DNA from: an uncultured Acidobacteriota bacterium
GTDB taxonomy: Bacteria > Acidobacteriota > Terriglobia > Bryobacterales > Bryobacteraceae
Length of the DNA stretch: 48,357 nt
Assembly: GCA_902826605.1 (NCBI GenBank)
Contig: CADEFM010000006.1
Span: forward strand, 269,960-318,316
Reading direction: 5' to 3'
The notes below the pieces were generated by a model. That model saw nothing but the letters and a program-made list of their open reading frames with translations, made no database searches and was not told the origin of the DNA. A program made the translations under genes and the position numbers. The first letter of the stretch is position 1; each line of letters starts with the position of its first letter. Shown piece after piece: positions 7,583 to 16,466 of the stretch.

Positions 7583-8305
7583 TTAGTTCTTCAATCGCAT
7601 CCACAGAGGAGTGAAAAAAAGGTCGCGGACCTTTAGGTAGGCCTCGGGGTCGGAGGATGGCCGCCCGCAGGACCCCAGTCGCTTCTTCAATTCGTCACGA
7701 TCGGCTGGCGTGGACTGCGTCGCCAGTGCCGCGTCCTGCCGCTCGTTCCGCATTTGCATTTGCGCCACTGCCGTCCCGGCTTTGACACCGGCGGCTGAGA
7801 CACCGCCACATAGCATTGTCCGCAGTGTCGCTGGCGGCAGCACGTCGGACACTTGCGGTTCGCGCACGCGGACTTCCATGGGGTATATGATCCAGTCACC
7901 GTTGATATTCACCTGCGGTTCCACCTTCACGCGGCGCACGGGCGCGTCGCGGCGCACGAAGACGTCCATCCACAATACTTCGGCGCCGCTGCTTTCATAG
8001 GGGAGATCCACGCGTTCCAATTGACCACCGGTGCGGCGGTAAAGCGTGATTTGGACGGCGTCCTCCGGATTCTGCCCCATGTGCAGCAGGAAGCGAGTCT
8101 GCGGAGGCGCTTGAATCACTACTTGAAATGACGTGTAACCGTTGCGGGCGATTGACGGAGATAGGATTTCGCGCGGCGTCTCGGGCGCGATCACGTTACC
8201 CATTGCGTCGATTTGTGCGAACTCGGAAAAGACCCTCATCGGTTGTGCCCACGCCACGGCGGCGGTGCATGTGAAGCACACGGCCAGCAAAATTCTCCAA
8301 TTCAT
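7583..8305 (-). CDS. Secreted orphan protein
   Basis: From the ATG at 8305 the product is 240 residues with a clear signal peptide (MNWRILLAVCFTCTAAVAWAQP). The body has beta-rich stretches (TSFQVVIQAPPQTRF, VQITLYRRTGG, VKVEPQVNINGDW) and a Cys pair (one in RTMLCGGVS, one in RLGSCGRPSS), suggesting an exported all-beta domain with a disulfide. I recognise no family. The longer frame from 8371 would place 22 residues before the signal peptide and is rejected. It is divergent from the S46 peptidase gene, with only 14 bp between starts, so the promoters must overlap the coding ends. Confidence 0.75.
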   Translation of the reverse strand: MNWRILLAVCFTCTAAVAWAQPMRVFSEFAQIDAMGNVIAPETPREILSPSIARNGYTSFQVVIQAPPQTRFLLHMGQNPEDAVQITLYRRTGGQLERVDLPYESSGAEVLWMDVFVRRDAPVRRVKVEPQVNINGDWIIYPMEVRVREPQVSDVLPPATLRTMLCGGVSAAGVKAGTAVAQMQMRNERQDAALATQSTPADRDELKKRLGSCGRPSSDPEAYLKVRDLFFTPLWMRLKN

Positions 8306-8319
8306 GCGATTTTTATTGT

Positions 8320-10371
8320 ATGCGAAGCCGATCCAAACTGCTCGTGCTGGCGGCGCTTTCCGTCGCGCCAATTTTGGCGGATGAAGGGAAGTGGACGCCT
8401 CAACAAGTTCTGGAACTTGACGCGCGTTGGCTCAAGCAGCAGGGTTTGGAATTGCCTGTCTCACGTTTGTGGGATCCCAAGCGCGGCACGGGATTGCTGG
8501 CCGCGGCGGTAGGTGTGCCCGGATGTTCCGCGGCCTTCGTCTCCGCGAGCGGACTGGTGCTTACCAATCACCACTGTCTGTTCAGTCTGATTCAAGAACA
8601 TTCCACGCCGCAGCGCGACTTGATTACCGACGGCTTCGTCGCCCGCTCGCGAGAAGAAGAATTGCCGGGGAAGACCATGCGCGTCACCGTTCCGCGCAAG
8701 TTCACCGATGTGACTCAGGAAGTGGAAGCGGCGACGCCGGCTGGCGCCGCGGATCTGGCCCGATCGCGGGCCATCGAAACCAAGCAAAAGGAGCTGGTGG
8801 CGGCGTGTGAGAAAACCCCTGGGAACCGATGCAGCGTCGGAGTGTTCGATGGCGGCTTGCAATACGTTTTGATCGAGAGCGTTGAGCTTACCGATATCAG
8901 GCTGGTGTATGCGCCGCCCCGCGCCATTGGAGAATTCGGTGGAGAAATTGACAATTTCCGCTGGCCCCGCCACGTGGGGGACTTCTCCATGGCTCGCGCT
9001 TACAAGGACGGAAAGCCGTATACGCCGGAGTTCTTTTTCCCCATATCGCGCGCTGGCGTCAAAGAAGGCGATTTCGTCATGCTGATGGGATACCCGGGGC
9101 GAACCTACCGTTCGCTTACGGCCACGGAAATGGCGAATGAGCGGGACTTTCGTTACACATTGGACCGGGAAATTCTTGGCGAGTGGATCAAGCTGCTGGA
9201 ACAGTCCACCAAGGGGAGTGCGGACGGCTCCATCGCCGTGGCGGCGACGCTCAAGAGTTTGAATAACTCGCATACTCGCGCCGAAGGACAGTTGGCGGGT
9301 CTGGCACGCGGGGCGCTGATCGATAAGCAGAAAGCCACTGACGACGCGGTGATGAAGTGGGCGGCAGGAAAGCCTGCTTGGGCCAAAGCGCTGGAAGCCA
9401 AGAAAGAATTGGATCGTCTGGCGGACGAACGCCGCAAGATGGGTCCTCACGATTATTTGCTTACTTTAGTGAACGCGGGATCGCTCACCCTGCGCGATGC
9501 GGCGATACTGGTGCGGCTGGCGGGTGAGCGTCAAAAGCCGGACGCCACGCGCGATCCGGGCTACCAGATTCGAGACATGCGGCGTCTGCAAGCCGCACTC
9601 GAACGGGATCAAAAGAGTATTTTTAGGCCATCCGAGGAAGCGCTTCTATCTTCCTGGATCACGCGCGCGCAAAAGGAAGGTATCGCGGCTGCCCGTGGGG
9701 CCGACGCGCGAACGCTGCTTGGCGCAACGAAGGTGGACCAGGCCGTGGAACGCTCCAAGATGTTCGAGGAAACGCCGGAGCAACTGCATGCACGCGGAGA
9801 CCCCATGCTCGAGCTCGCTTTTACTCTCGATGGGGCGCTGCGCGAATGGAAAGCGCGTGCCGACGCCCGTGACGGCGCGGTGGCGCGATTGCGTCCGGCC
9901 TGGCGCAAAGCGGTGATCGCACATGCCGGTAAGCCCGTTGCTCCCGATGCGAACAGCACGCTGCGTGTTAGCTTTGCGCACGTGAAGGGGTACACTCCGC
10001 GCGATGGCGTGACGTTCACGCCGCACACTACGCTGGCGGGAATGATTGAAAAGAATACGGGGGAGGAGCCGTTCATCGTGCCACCGTCGATCCTCGAAGC
10101 CGCTAAGAAAACGAAAGCGGAAAAGATTCCGGTGGATTTCCTTTCCGATGCAGATACAACGGGCGGCAACTCGGGAAGTCCTGTGGTCAATGGCCGCGGT
10201 GAACTTGTCGGGCTGAACTTCGATCGGGTGTGGGAGAACGTCGCCAACGATTTCGGCTGGAATCCGGACGTGGCGCGGAACATCAGCGTGGACGTTCGCT
10301 TCCTCATTTGGCTGCTGGAAGATGTCCAGCACGCCGACCACATCTTGCGCGAGATGGGAGTGAAACAATAA
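8320..10371 (+). CDS. S46-family dipeptidyl-peptidase (DPP7/DPP11 type)
   Basis: A 683-residue exported serine peptidase that removes dipeptides from the N-terminus of peptides in the periplasm. A signal peptide ends near residue 20. The trypsin-like catalytic triad is visible: H85 in TNHHC, D211 in DNFRWPRH and S618 in GGNSGSP. The length and the position of His85 match the Porphyromonas DPP11 enzyme. The residue 18 positions after the nucleophile, which sets specificity in this family (Gly in DPP7, Arg in DPP11), is R636 in NFDRVW, predicting cleavage after Asp or Glu. A cupin gene follows after 4 bp and is probably co-transcribed. Confidence 0.95.
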   Translation: MRSRSKLLVLAALSVAPILADEGKWTPQQVLELDARWLKQQGLELPVSRLWDPKRGTGLLAAAVGVPGCSAAFVSASGLVLTNHHCLFSLIQEHSTPQRDLITDGFVARSREEELPGKTMRVTVPRKFTDVTQEVEAATPAGAADLARSRAIETKQKELVAACEKTPGNRCSVGVFDGGLQYVLIESVELTDIRLVYAPPRAIGEFGGEIDNFRWPRHVGDFSMARAYKDGKPYTPEFFFPISRAGVKEGDFVMLMGYPGRTYRSLTATEMANERDFRYTLDREILGEWIKLLEQSTKGSADGSIAVAATLKSLNNSHTRAEGQLAGLARGALIDKQKATDDAVMKWAAGKPAWAKALEAKKELDRLADERRKMGPHDYLLTLVNAGSLTLRDAAILVRLAGERQKPDATRDPGYQIRDMRRLQAALERDQKSIFRPSEEALLSSWITRAQKEGIAAARGADARTLLGATKVDQAVERSKMFEETPEQLHARGDPMLELAFTLDGALREWKARADARDGAVARLRPAWRKAVIAHAGKPVAPDANSTLRVSFAHVKGYTPRDGVTFTPHTTLAGMIEKNTGEEPFIVPPSILEAAKKTKAEKIPVDFLSDADTTGGNSGSPVVNGRGELVGLNFDRVWENVANDFGWNPDVARNISVDVRFLIWLLEDVQHADHILREMGVKQ

Positions 10372-10375
10372 TTCT

Positions 10376-10831
10376 ATGGCCGACTGGAGAGAACACGGCA
10401 TCCGCATTGTTCGCGCCGGGGAACTGGACACGAATACGCCGCAAACTCCTGGCATGACGCGTGCGGCGGCTATTACTCACGCGCGCACGGGAGCGAGTAA
10501 ATTATGGGCGGGAACGGTAGTGGTGCAACCGGCTGCTCGCACTGGCGTGCATCATCATGGCGAACTCGAAACCGTGCTCTATATCGTTAAAGGCCGCGCG
10601 CGGTTCCGCTGGGGTGAGAGACTTGAATTCGTGGAAGAAGCGGGTCCCGGCGATTTCATTTACGTGCCTCCGTATGTTCCGCACCAGGAAATGAACGCGC
10701 GCTCCGATGAACCCGTGGAAGCGGTGGTGGTGCGCAGCGGACAGGAACCGATCGTCGTGAACTTGGATATCGAGAGCCCGGAGCCCGCCCGGTCTGGCCC
10801 GGACCCGTTTCATTCCAAGCCCGGCGGTTAG
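10376..10831 (+). CDS. Single-domain cupin protein
   Basis: The 151-residue product has both cupin motifs. Motif 1 is H59-x-H61-x3-E65 in GVHHHGELETVLYIVKG, and motif 2 is GDFIYVPPYVPHQEMN with H103, together forming the usual metal site. Cupins of this size range from isomerases and dioxygenases to simple small-molecule binders, so the reaction cannot be told. No signal peptide is seen; it is cytoplasmic. It starts 4 bp after the S46 peptidase, which suggests a shared transcript but not necessarily a shared pathway. Confidence 0.9.
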   Translation: MADWREHGIRIVRAGELDTNTPQTPGMTRAAAITHARTGASKLWAGTVVVQPAARTGVHHHGELETVLYIVKGRARFRWGERLEFVEEAGPGDFIYVPPYVPHQEMNARSDEPVEAVVVRSGQEPIVVNLDIESPEPARSGPDPFHSKPGG

Positions 10832-10834
10832 CCA

Positions 10835-11173
10835 TTAGCCGCTGCGTACTTTTAAGGCCTCCGGCACGATCCCGCGACTGAGGAAGTTGTTGAGCCGCGT
10901 ATGCGCGTTCATCACTTCATTGCGTGCTTTCGCCAGTTCACGGGAGGCATCGTGGATCCGCTGGGAACCATCCGAATCCATACCGCTGGGGACTTGACCG
11001 ATCGCTAAATTGAAGGCTTGGGACGCCGCGTTATTTCGCGCCGTGGCCTCGATCACTTCACTGATCAGGAGCGATCGAATTTCCAATTCCGTGCGCGATG
11101 GTTGGTGGTTCGCTCCCCGTTGCCGGGTGCAATTCGCGCAACCCTGATCTCCGCAATAGGTGCACTTCGCCAT
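10835..11173 (-). CDS. Small protein with N-terminal zinc-knuckle-like cysteines
   Basis: The 112-residue product opens with MAKCTYCGDQGCANC, a C-x2-C-x4-C-x2-C cluster that could bind one zinc ion, followed by a basic linker and a long predicted helix (SLLISEVIEATARNNAAS and later SRELAKARNEVMNAHTRLNN). I recognise no family. It is convergent with the cupin gene with only 3 bp between stop codons. A nucleic-acid or protein adaptor role would fit a zinc knuckle plus helices, but this is a guess. Confidence 0.7.
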   Translation of the reverse strand: MAKCTYCGDQGCANCTRQRGANHQPSRTELEIRSLLISEVIEATARNNAASQAFNLAIGQVPSGMDSDGSQRIHDASRELAKARNEVMNAHTRLNNFLSRGIVPEALKVRSG

Positions 11174-11291
11174 TAGTACTACCTACCAGTGTCAGGCTAC
11201 GCCCGTTCATCTCGCGTGTCAATAGCAATTTACTGTAGTTCGTCGAACGGAAACATGTGACAATGCCGCTACAATATCGGAAGCATCCGGC

Positions 11292-11714
11292 ATGTCCAGC
11301 GAAACTAAAACGCACGTCGTTGAAGTCGAAAATGACATCAAAGAAATTGGGCGGTTGAGCGAAACATTAGCGGCGCTATGGGTGAAGTACGAAATGCCTC
11401 CCGGGGCGGAAATGGACGCCACCCTGGCGCTGGAGGAGATCGTAAGTAACGTGATACGCCACGGCTACTCACCGGGGGAGAAAGGCGACATCAAGGTTTC
11501 CTTCACTTTCCGTCCTCCGGCGTATGAGATTGAAGTGGCGGATGGCGGCATTCCATTCAATCCTCTATCGCGTGAAGATCCGGATCTGGATTCACCCATC
11601 GCGCAGCGGCAGCCGGGAGGTCTCGGCATTTATCTGGTCAAGAAACTGGCCGACGACCTCCGCTATGACCGTCGGGAGGGGCGAAACCACCTGATATTCC
11701 GTAAAAAGGCATGA
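11292..11714 (+). CDS. Anti-sigma-factor-type ATP-binding protein (RsbW/SpoIIAB-like)
   Basis: The 140-residue product is a lone GHKL ATPase domain of the HATPase_c_2 type. Visible are the N box E48-E49-I-V-S-N53-V-I-R-H, the G1 box D84-G-G-I-P-F-N and the G2 box G109-G-L-G-I-Y-L-V-K-K. Such proteins bind a sigma factor or phosphorylate a STAS-domain antagonist serine in partner-switching stress control. No sigma factor or antagonist gene is adjacent, so partners lie elsewhere. It is followed after 6 bp by rbfA on the same strand, an unusual neighbour that may couple stress status to ribosome maturation or may simply reflect a shared promoter. Confidence 0.9.
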   Translation: MSSETKTHVVEVENDIKEIGRLSETLAALWVKYEMPPGAEMDATLALEEIVSNVIRHGYSPGEKGDIKVSFTFRPPAYEIEVADGGIPFNPLSREDPDLDSPIAQRQPGGLGIYLVKKLADDLRYDRREGRNHLIFRKKA

Positions 11715-11720
11715 GCCCCG

Positions 11721-12092
11721 TTGTATGCTAGAAACTTGGACCCCTATCGCAACCAACGCGTGTCCGAATTGATGCGCGAAGAGCTGGATGAACTGATCGG
11801 CTACGAGCTCACCGATCCCCGGGTCGGAAATGCCACGGTCACGGAAGTTCACGTTTCGCCGGATTATCGCCATGCGCATGTGCGGCTGTCGCTGGCGGGC
11901 ACACCCGAGGAGCAAGCCTCGACCGTTGAGGCCGTGGAACACGCTAAACAGTTCTTAAGACACCAGTTAACGGAACGCCTGCAGCTCCACCACACGCCCG
12001 AATTGCACTTTGAAGCCGACTTGGCGGCCCCGCTGGGGGCCAAAGCGCCTCAGGTTTTGAAGCGAATCCGGCGCGGACGCCCCAGGGAATGA
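11721..12092 (+). CDS. rbfA: Ribosome-binding factor A
   Basis: RbfA is a KH-like protein that helps mature the 5' end of 16S rRNA in the 30S subunit. The 123-residue product has the family start RNQRVSELMREELDELI, then LTDPRVGNATVTEVHVSPD and YRHAHVRLSL, ending with TPELHFEADL. The first codon is TTG at 11721; another TTG at 11736 would give a start closer to the family norm. No in-frame ATG is near. In most bacteria rbfA follows infB; here it follows an anti-sigma-type gene and precedes hemE. Confidence 0.93.
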   Translation: MYARNLDPYRNQRVSELMREELDELIGYELTDPRVGNATVTEVHVSPDYRHAHVRLSLAGTPEEQASTVEAVEHAKQFLRHQLTERLQLHHTPELHFEADLAAPLGAKAPQVLKRIRRGRPRE

Positions 12093-12156
12093 ACGGATTA
12101 CACCGAACAACCGGCAAATTCTAGGTTTTCGAGAATCCGTGTGTTAAGTTGGAAAA

Positions 12157-13194
12157 ATGCGTGTGGCTCCCATGAATAGCCGCTTCCTCGATGCATGCCG
12201 GCGACGCCCCACCGACGTTCGCCCCGTGTGGTTCATGAGGCAAGCCGGCCGGTATATGAAGCAGTACCGGGACCTCCGTGCCCAGCACGGAATCCTCGAA
12301 ATCTGCAAGCGACCGGACTTGGCCGCGGAAGTTACTTTACAACCGGTAGAGATCCTTGACGTGGATGCCGCGATCATTTTCGCGGATCTGCTTTTGCCGG
12401 TAGAACCCATGGGCTTGAAGCTCCGTTTTGCGGCGGGCGAAGGGCCGGTGATCGACAATCCAGTGCGGACGTCAAGCGATGTCGACAGTCTGTCGATTTC
12501 AAACACGGACGAATTGGGTTATGTTGGCGAAGCCATTCAGCAAGTAGTGCGGGCTCTGGCAGGCCGTGTTCCGGTGATCGGATTCACGGGCGCTCCATTC
12601 ACCATGGCCAGCTATATGATTGAGGGCGGAGCGTCGCGTAACTTCCTCAAGACCAAAGCCATGATGTATCGCGACGAGACGCTGTGGCGGCGCTTGATGG
12701 GGAAGTTGGTGGATGTGCTCGGGGCCTACGGCGTGATGCAAGTGGGCGCGGGGGCGCGTATTATCCAGGTGTTCGATAGCTGGGTGGGCGCGCTGGGTCC
12801 GGACGATTACGTGCGCTACGTTGCGCCGTACTCACGGGCTTTGATTGAACGCATCCGCTCCGCGGGCGTTCCGGTGATTCACTTTGGCACTGGCGCGGCC
12901 GGATTTTTTCGCGAACTCCATGCCGCAGGTGGCGACGTGATGGGCGTCGATTGGCGAGTCAATATCGATCAGGCGTGGATGGACATCAGCTACCGTTCGG
13001 CGGTGCAGGGAAATCTGGACCCCGCGGTGCTGTTCGCTCCTCTGCCGGAATTGCGCATGCGCGTGCATGAGCTGCTAAAGCGCACCGGTTCGCGCCCGGG
13101 TCACATTTTCAACCTCGGCCACGGCATTCTGCCGGAAACGCCGGTGGAAAACGTCAAGGCGTGCGTGGAAATCGTGCGCGAATTTAAGCTCTAG
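12157..13194 (+). CDS. hemE: Uroporphyrinogen decarboxylase
   Basis: HemE removes four carboxyl groups from uroporphyrinogen III to make coproporphyrinogen III in heme synthesis. The 345-residue protein has family length and signatures: RPVWFMRQAGRYMKQYR near the start (the substrate-binding arginines), IIFADLLLP with the key Asp, GFTGAPFTMASYMIEGG in the middle and NLGHGILPETP near the end. The ATG at 12172 is an alternative start closer to many homologues. hemY follows after 7 bp, so the two form a heme operon; no ferrochelatase gene lies between them. Confidence 0.97.
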   Translation: MRVAPMNSRFLDACRRRPTDVRPVWFMRQAGRYMKQYRDLRAQHGILEICKRPDLAAEVTLQPVEILDVDAAIIFADLLLPVEPMGLKLRFAAGEGPVIDNPVRTSSDVDSLSISNTDELGYVGEAIQQVVRALAGRVPVIGFTGAPFTMASYMIEGGASRNFLKTKAMMYRDETLWRRLMGKLVDVLGAYGVMQVGAGARIIQVFDSWVGALGPDDYVRYVAPYSRALIERIRSAGVPVIHFGTGAAGFFRELHAAGGDVMGVDWRVNIDQAWMDISYRSAVQGNLDPAVLFAPLPELRMRVHELLKRTGSRPGHIFNLGHGILPETPVENVKACVEIVREFKL

Positions 13195-13201
13195 GGGCCC
13201 C

Positions 13202-14563
13202 GTGCCAGGGGCCAGCGGCCAGGTTGTCATCGTAGGCGGAGGCATTAGCGGGCTTTCCGCAGCCTATGACCTGGCATGCGCCGGAGTTCCACACACACTT
13301 TACGAGAAACGGGCGCGCGTGGGCGGCGTGATTGAAACGCGCGTGAACGAAGGCTGCGTGCTGGAATGCGGTCCGGACTCCTTCATCAGCCAAAAGCCGG
13401 AAGCACGGGCGCTCATCAAAGAACTCGGTCTCGACTCCAGCGTGATCGGTTCGAACGATCGCGAGCGGCGCACTTACATCTGGAAGCATGGAAGGCTGGT
13501 GCGGTTGCCGGAAGGCGTGATGATGATCGTCCCATCGCGCGTAATGCCCATCGTGAAATCGCCGCTGCTGGGCTGGGGAACCAAGTTGCGGATGGGTTTG
13601 GAATATTTCCGAAAGCCGGGAAGCCCTGGAGATCGCAGCGTTGCCGAATTCGTGACCGATCACTTCGGACAAGAGACGCTGGATTATTTGGCGGAGCCGC
13701 TGCTCTCCGGGGTATATGGGGGAGATCCCGCACGGCTCAGCATCCAAAGCGTGCTCCCGCGTTTTCTGCAGATGGAAGAGCAATACGGAAGTCTTGTGCG
13801 CGGCGTTCTTGCATCTCGCGCCAAGGAAGGTCCGTCGGGATCACTCTTTCAAACGCTACAGAATGGATTAGGCACGCTGGTGGACGCGCTGGCGGCTCGC
13901 GCGCACGTTGAACAGGCGGAAGTGGAAGCCATTGAGCGGGATGCGGCGGGCGGATTCCGTGTGCGCGCGACGGGCGAATGGGTGTCGGCGAACAATGTAA
14001 TTCTTGCGTGTCCTGCGTGGAGCGCCGCGAGTCTCCTGCGTCCTTTGGACGCCCGGTTGGCTGGCCTGTTGGCGGGTATCGAATACAGTTCTTCGCTCAC
14101 CCTTTCTCTGATCTATGACGCCGCAGCGTTCGACGGCATGCGAGCGGGCCACGGTTTTCTGGTGCCGAAGAAAGAACGAAACCGCCTGGCTGCGTGCACC
14201 TATGTTGGCGCGAAATTTCTTAACCGGATTCCGGAAGACCGCCTGGTGTTGCGATGTTTTTTCGGCGGCATTGCCGATGGGGCGATTCTCAGCGAATCCG
14301 ATGAATCCATCGTGGCCATCGCACGCGAGGAATTGCGGGTGATGACCGGATTGACCGCCGTGCCCGCGTCTTACGAAATCGCGCGCTGGCCAAGTTCTAT
14401 GGCGCAATACACCGTGGGTCATACGAAACGGGTGGAGAAAATCCGTGCGCGTGCGGCCGCGATGCCTGGACTCCATCTGGCCGGAAACGCGTATGAGGGA
14501 ATCGGTATTTCGGATTGCATCCGCACGGGGCGCGGGGCTGCGCGGAAGATTCTCAGCGCTTAA
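13202..14563 (+). CDS. hemY: Protoporphyrinogen/coproporphyrinogen oxidase (HemY type)
   Basis: The 453-residue flavoprotein oxidises a porphyrinogen to the porphyrin. It has the N-terminal FAD dinucleotide fold VVIVGGGISGLSAAYDL with the acidic end of strand 2 in YEKRARVGGVIET, the family segment EPLLSGVYGGDPARLS, and the C-terminal FAD motif GLHLAGNAYEGIGISDCI. It begins with GTG. Whether it acts on protoporphyrinogen or coproporphyrinogen cannot be read directly. It overlaps the next, convergent gene by 11 bp. Confidence 0.95.
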   Translation: MPGASGQVVIVGGGISGLSAAYDLACAGVPHTLYEKRARVGGVIETRVNEGCVLECGPDSFISQKPEARALIKELGLDSSVIGSNDRERRTYIWKHGRLVRLPEGVMMIVPSRVMPIVKSPLLGWGTKLRMGLEYFRKPGSPGDRSVAEFVTDHFGQETLDYLAEPLLSGVYGGDPARLSIQSVLPRFLQMEEQYGSLVRGVLASRAKEGPSGSLFQTLQNGLGTLVDALAARAHVEQAEVEAIERDAAGGFRVRATGEWVSANNVILACPAWSAASLLRPLDARLAGLLAGIEYSSSLTLSLIYDAAAFDGMRAGHGFLVPKKERNRLAACTYVGAKFLNRIPEDRLVLRCFFGGIADGAILSESDESIVAIAREELRVMTGLTAVPASYEIARWPSSMAQYTVGHTKRVEKIRARAAAMPGLHLAGNAYEGIGISDCIRTGRGAARKILSA

Positions 14564-15137
14564 TGGCTACGCGAACACCGCTGGGCTGAATGTTAATGCG
14601 CTCGATATTATCCATAAGGTCGAATGGCTCGTTGATGTGCGCTTCTGGAAACATCGGCCGGAAAACGGTGTTGACTAGAAAATCGAGTGCGGACCCGGTA
14701 ATCGCGACTCCGCCGATTTCCGCGCGCGTTAGGTGAACGGTGGCACGTCCTGCGCCCGTTTCCAGGCTGGCGGATACTTGCAGGGAGCGCTCGCCTTCCA
14801 GTAATTTTGCGATGGCTGAGTTCGTCTGATGCCCCGCGTCCGCACGAAGCTTGACGAAATCCACCATCGCGGCGACGGTTGCCGTGCCATTCCCCAAAGT
14901 AATTCGGGGTTCGCGTACTCCGGCCGCTTTTTCCGGCACGCGCAACCGTGCCCAAGCGTTGAGTTCCATTGGAGTAAACACGATGACCGAGCCGGGTTTG
15001 GCACGGCCAGAGTCAATGAGGCCGAACTTTTTCGAAGCGCGATCGGCATTGGGATCGGCCGATTGGGCTGTTCCGGTGAGGCACACGATTAAGAAAAATG
15101 CCAGCGTGCGCGCGCGGTTCGGCCCATGAGTCCGCAT
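14553..15137 (-). CDS. Secreted orphan protein
   Basis: From the ATG at 15137 the product is 194 residues with a signal peptide (RTLAFFLIVCLTGTAQSAD). The remainder reads as an exported domain with a conserved-looking start VIVFTPMELNAWARLRVPE and repeated beta strands (ATVAAMVDFVKLR, LQVSASLETGAGRATVHL), suggesting a lipid- or polymer-binding beta fold. I recognise no family. The frame continues upstream to 15389 only by overlapping the TPR gene, which is rejected. It starts 10 bp after the TPR gene ends, on the same strand, so the two are probably an operon. Confidence 0.75.
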   Translation of the reverse strand: MRTHGPNRARTLAFFLIVCLTGTAQSADPNADRASKKFGLIDSGRAKPGSVIVFTPMELNAWARLRVPEKAAGVREPRITLGNGTATVAAMVDFVKLRADAGHQTNSAIAKLLEGERSLQVSASLETGAGRATVHLTRAEIGGVAITGSALDFLVNTVFRPMFPEAHINEPFDLMDNIERINIQPSGVRVAIKR

Positions 15138-15147
15138 TGTTACATCG

Positions 15148-16383
15148 TTACGGGGACGGAGAGCCTGCAGGCTGTCTGGCGGCTTCTTCTTCAATTTGCG
15201 CAAGCTGTTTACTGATCTGTTCCACATTCGTACCTGCGGGAGGCGCTCCGAGGAACGTCTTGATAAACGTCGTCGATTCCGCGAATTTTTGCTGGGACGC
15301 CAGCGCCAACCCCAATATGTAATGACTCCGCATGTTTTTCTTCGCAGGATCCAGCCTGATCGCCTCCCGTGCATGCCTTTCGGCCACATCGAAATGTTGC
15401 AGCTGGAAATTGGCTACGCTGCTCAGGTAATAAGCGTCCGGATAGGTCGCGGGATCGAGCCGGAGAAGCTGATCGGAGTAGTCCGCCACATCCTGCCATT
15501 TGGATTCCTTGAATGCAATGAACGACAACCGCTCATAAGGCGGCAAGTATTTCGAGTCCGCTGCCCGCGCCTGATCATAGGCGCGGTGCGCCTCCACGAG
15601 CTGCTCGCGCTGCTCCAGCAACCGGCCCATCTCATACCACGCCGCGGCGTAACGGGGGTAAATCGTAGTGGCTTGTTCCAAGTTGGTCTGGGCTTCCTCG
15701 AGCTTACGTTTTTTGATGGCATCGAGTGCCTTTTCGTACGCCTTTTTCGCGTCCTTTGGCGCCAGTGCGGTGGTGGCACTTAGCAGCTGACCCTCGGATT
15801 TTCCATACGGCCGAAGCACAATGATCCCCAGGTCCGGATTGTCCATCGACCGGCGGGAAGCGAGCGAGATTGAATCCGACCTGTACCCGGCCAATGCAGC
15901 GCGAACTTCGCAGCCCGATAAGTCCCGTTCGGACATCCCGGGACCACCGCTGCCCTGCTGGAACGGGTCCCGCCGTCCACCGCCTCCACCGAAAGGGTCG
16001 AAGCCGGTGCCGGAACTCACGCTCGCGTCCTGCACCTCCATGTTTCTCCCAAGTTCCAAGCCGAAGGTACCCTTGCGGTCCACGTAGCCTTCGACGCGCG
16101 AAATTCCGTTGCATACGCGTTCGATCTTGATTTGGGTGCTGGGCGCGGCGCCGTCGGACAGCAATACTTTCCCAGAAATGAAAATGGGACGCGGCGTGCT
16201 GCGGGGATCGTTCGGAAATGGGCTGGTTGGCCGGCCCGTTGTAGGTCTACCCGTGGATGGGGTTCCCGCCCCGGCGCCAGAGCCCGCGGCTCCGCCGGTG
16301 GCACCGCCCTGCTGGCCGGCCGCGGCGAAGGCAAATATGAAAATCGACGCCCCGGCGATCATTCCGTGCATAAACATACGCAC
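15148..16383 (-). CDS. Exported TPR-repeat protein with N-terminal beta domain
   Basis: The 411-residue product has a signal peptide (MIAGASIFIFAFAAAG), a low-complexity Gly/Thr/Pro linker (TGRPTTGRPTSPFPNDP), a beta-sandwich-like domain resembling carboxypeptidase-regulatory domains (FISGKVLLSDG to YVDRKGTFGLEL), a second Gly-rich linker, and then about four tetratricopeptide repeats from residue ~215 (KAYEKALDAIKKRKLEEAQ, AWYEMGRLLEQREQ, AHRAYDQARAADSK, AERHAREAIRLDP). TPR arrays bind proteins, so a periplasmic scaffold is likely. This plan is common in Acidobacteriota. It is upstream of and probably co-transcribed with the small secreted orphan. Confidence 0.85.
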   Translation of the reverse strand: MRMFMHGMIAGASIFIFAFAAAGQQGGATGGAAGSGAGAGTPSTGRPTTGRPTSPFPNDPRSTPRPIFISGKVLLSDGAAPSTQIKIERVCNGISRVEGYVDRKGTFGLELGRNMEVQDASVSSGTGFDPFGGGGGRRDPFQQGSGGPGMSERDLSGCEVRAALAGYRSDSISLASRRSMDNPDLGIIVLRPYGKSEGQLLSATTALAPKDAKKAYEKALDAIKKRKLEEAQTNLEQATTIYPRYAAAWYEMGRLLEQREQLVEAHRAYDQARAADSKYLPPYERLSFIAFKESKWQDVADYSDQLLRLDPATYPDAYYLSSVANFQLQHFDVAERHAREAIRLDPAKKNMRSHYILGLALASQQKFAESTTFIKTFLGAPPAGTNVEQISKQLAQIEEEAARQPAGSPSP

Positions 16384-16466
16384 CTCCCCTCCCTGCCGAC
16401 GATTATACGCCCGTTGCTGCGCGGAGGGCAGGGGCGTAGCTGTGCACGGAAAACCTTGACATCATC

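Noticed and set aside
10824..10843. Hairpin between the cupin and zinc-knuckle genes
   Set aside because: The stem needs G-T pairs and has no T-run; it overlaps coding ends and is too weak to call.
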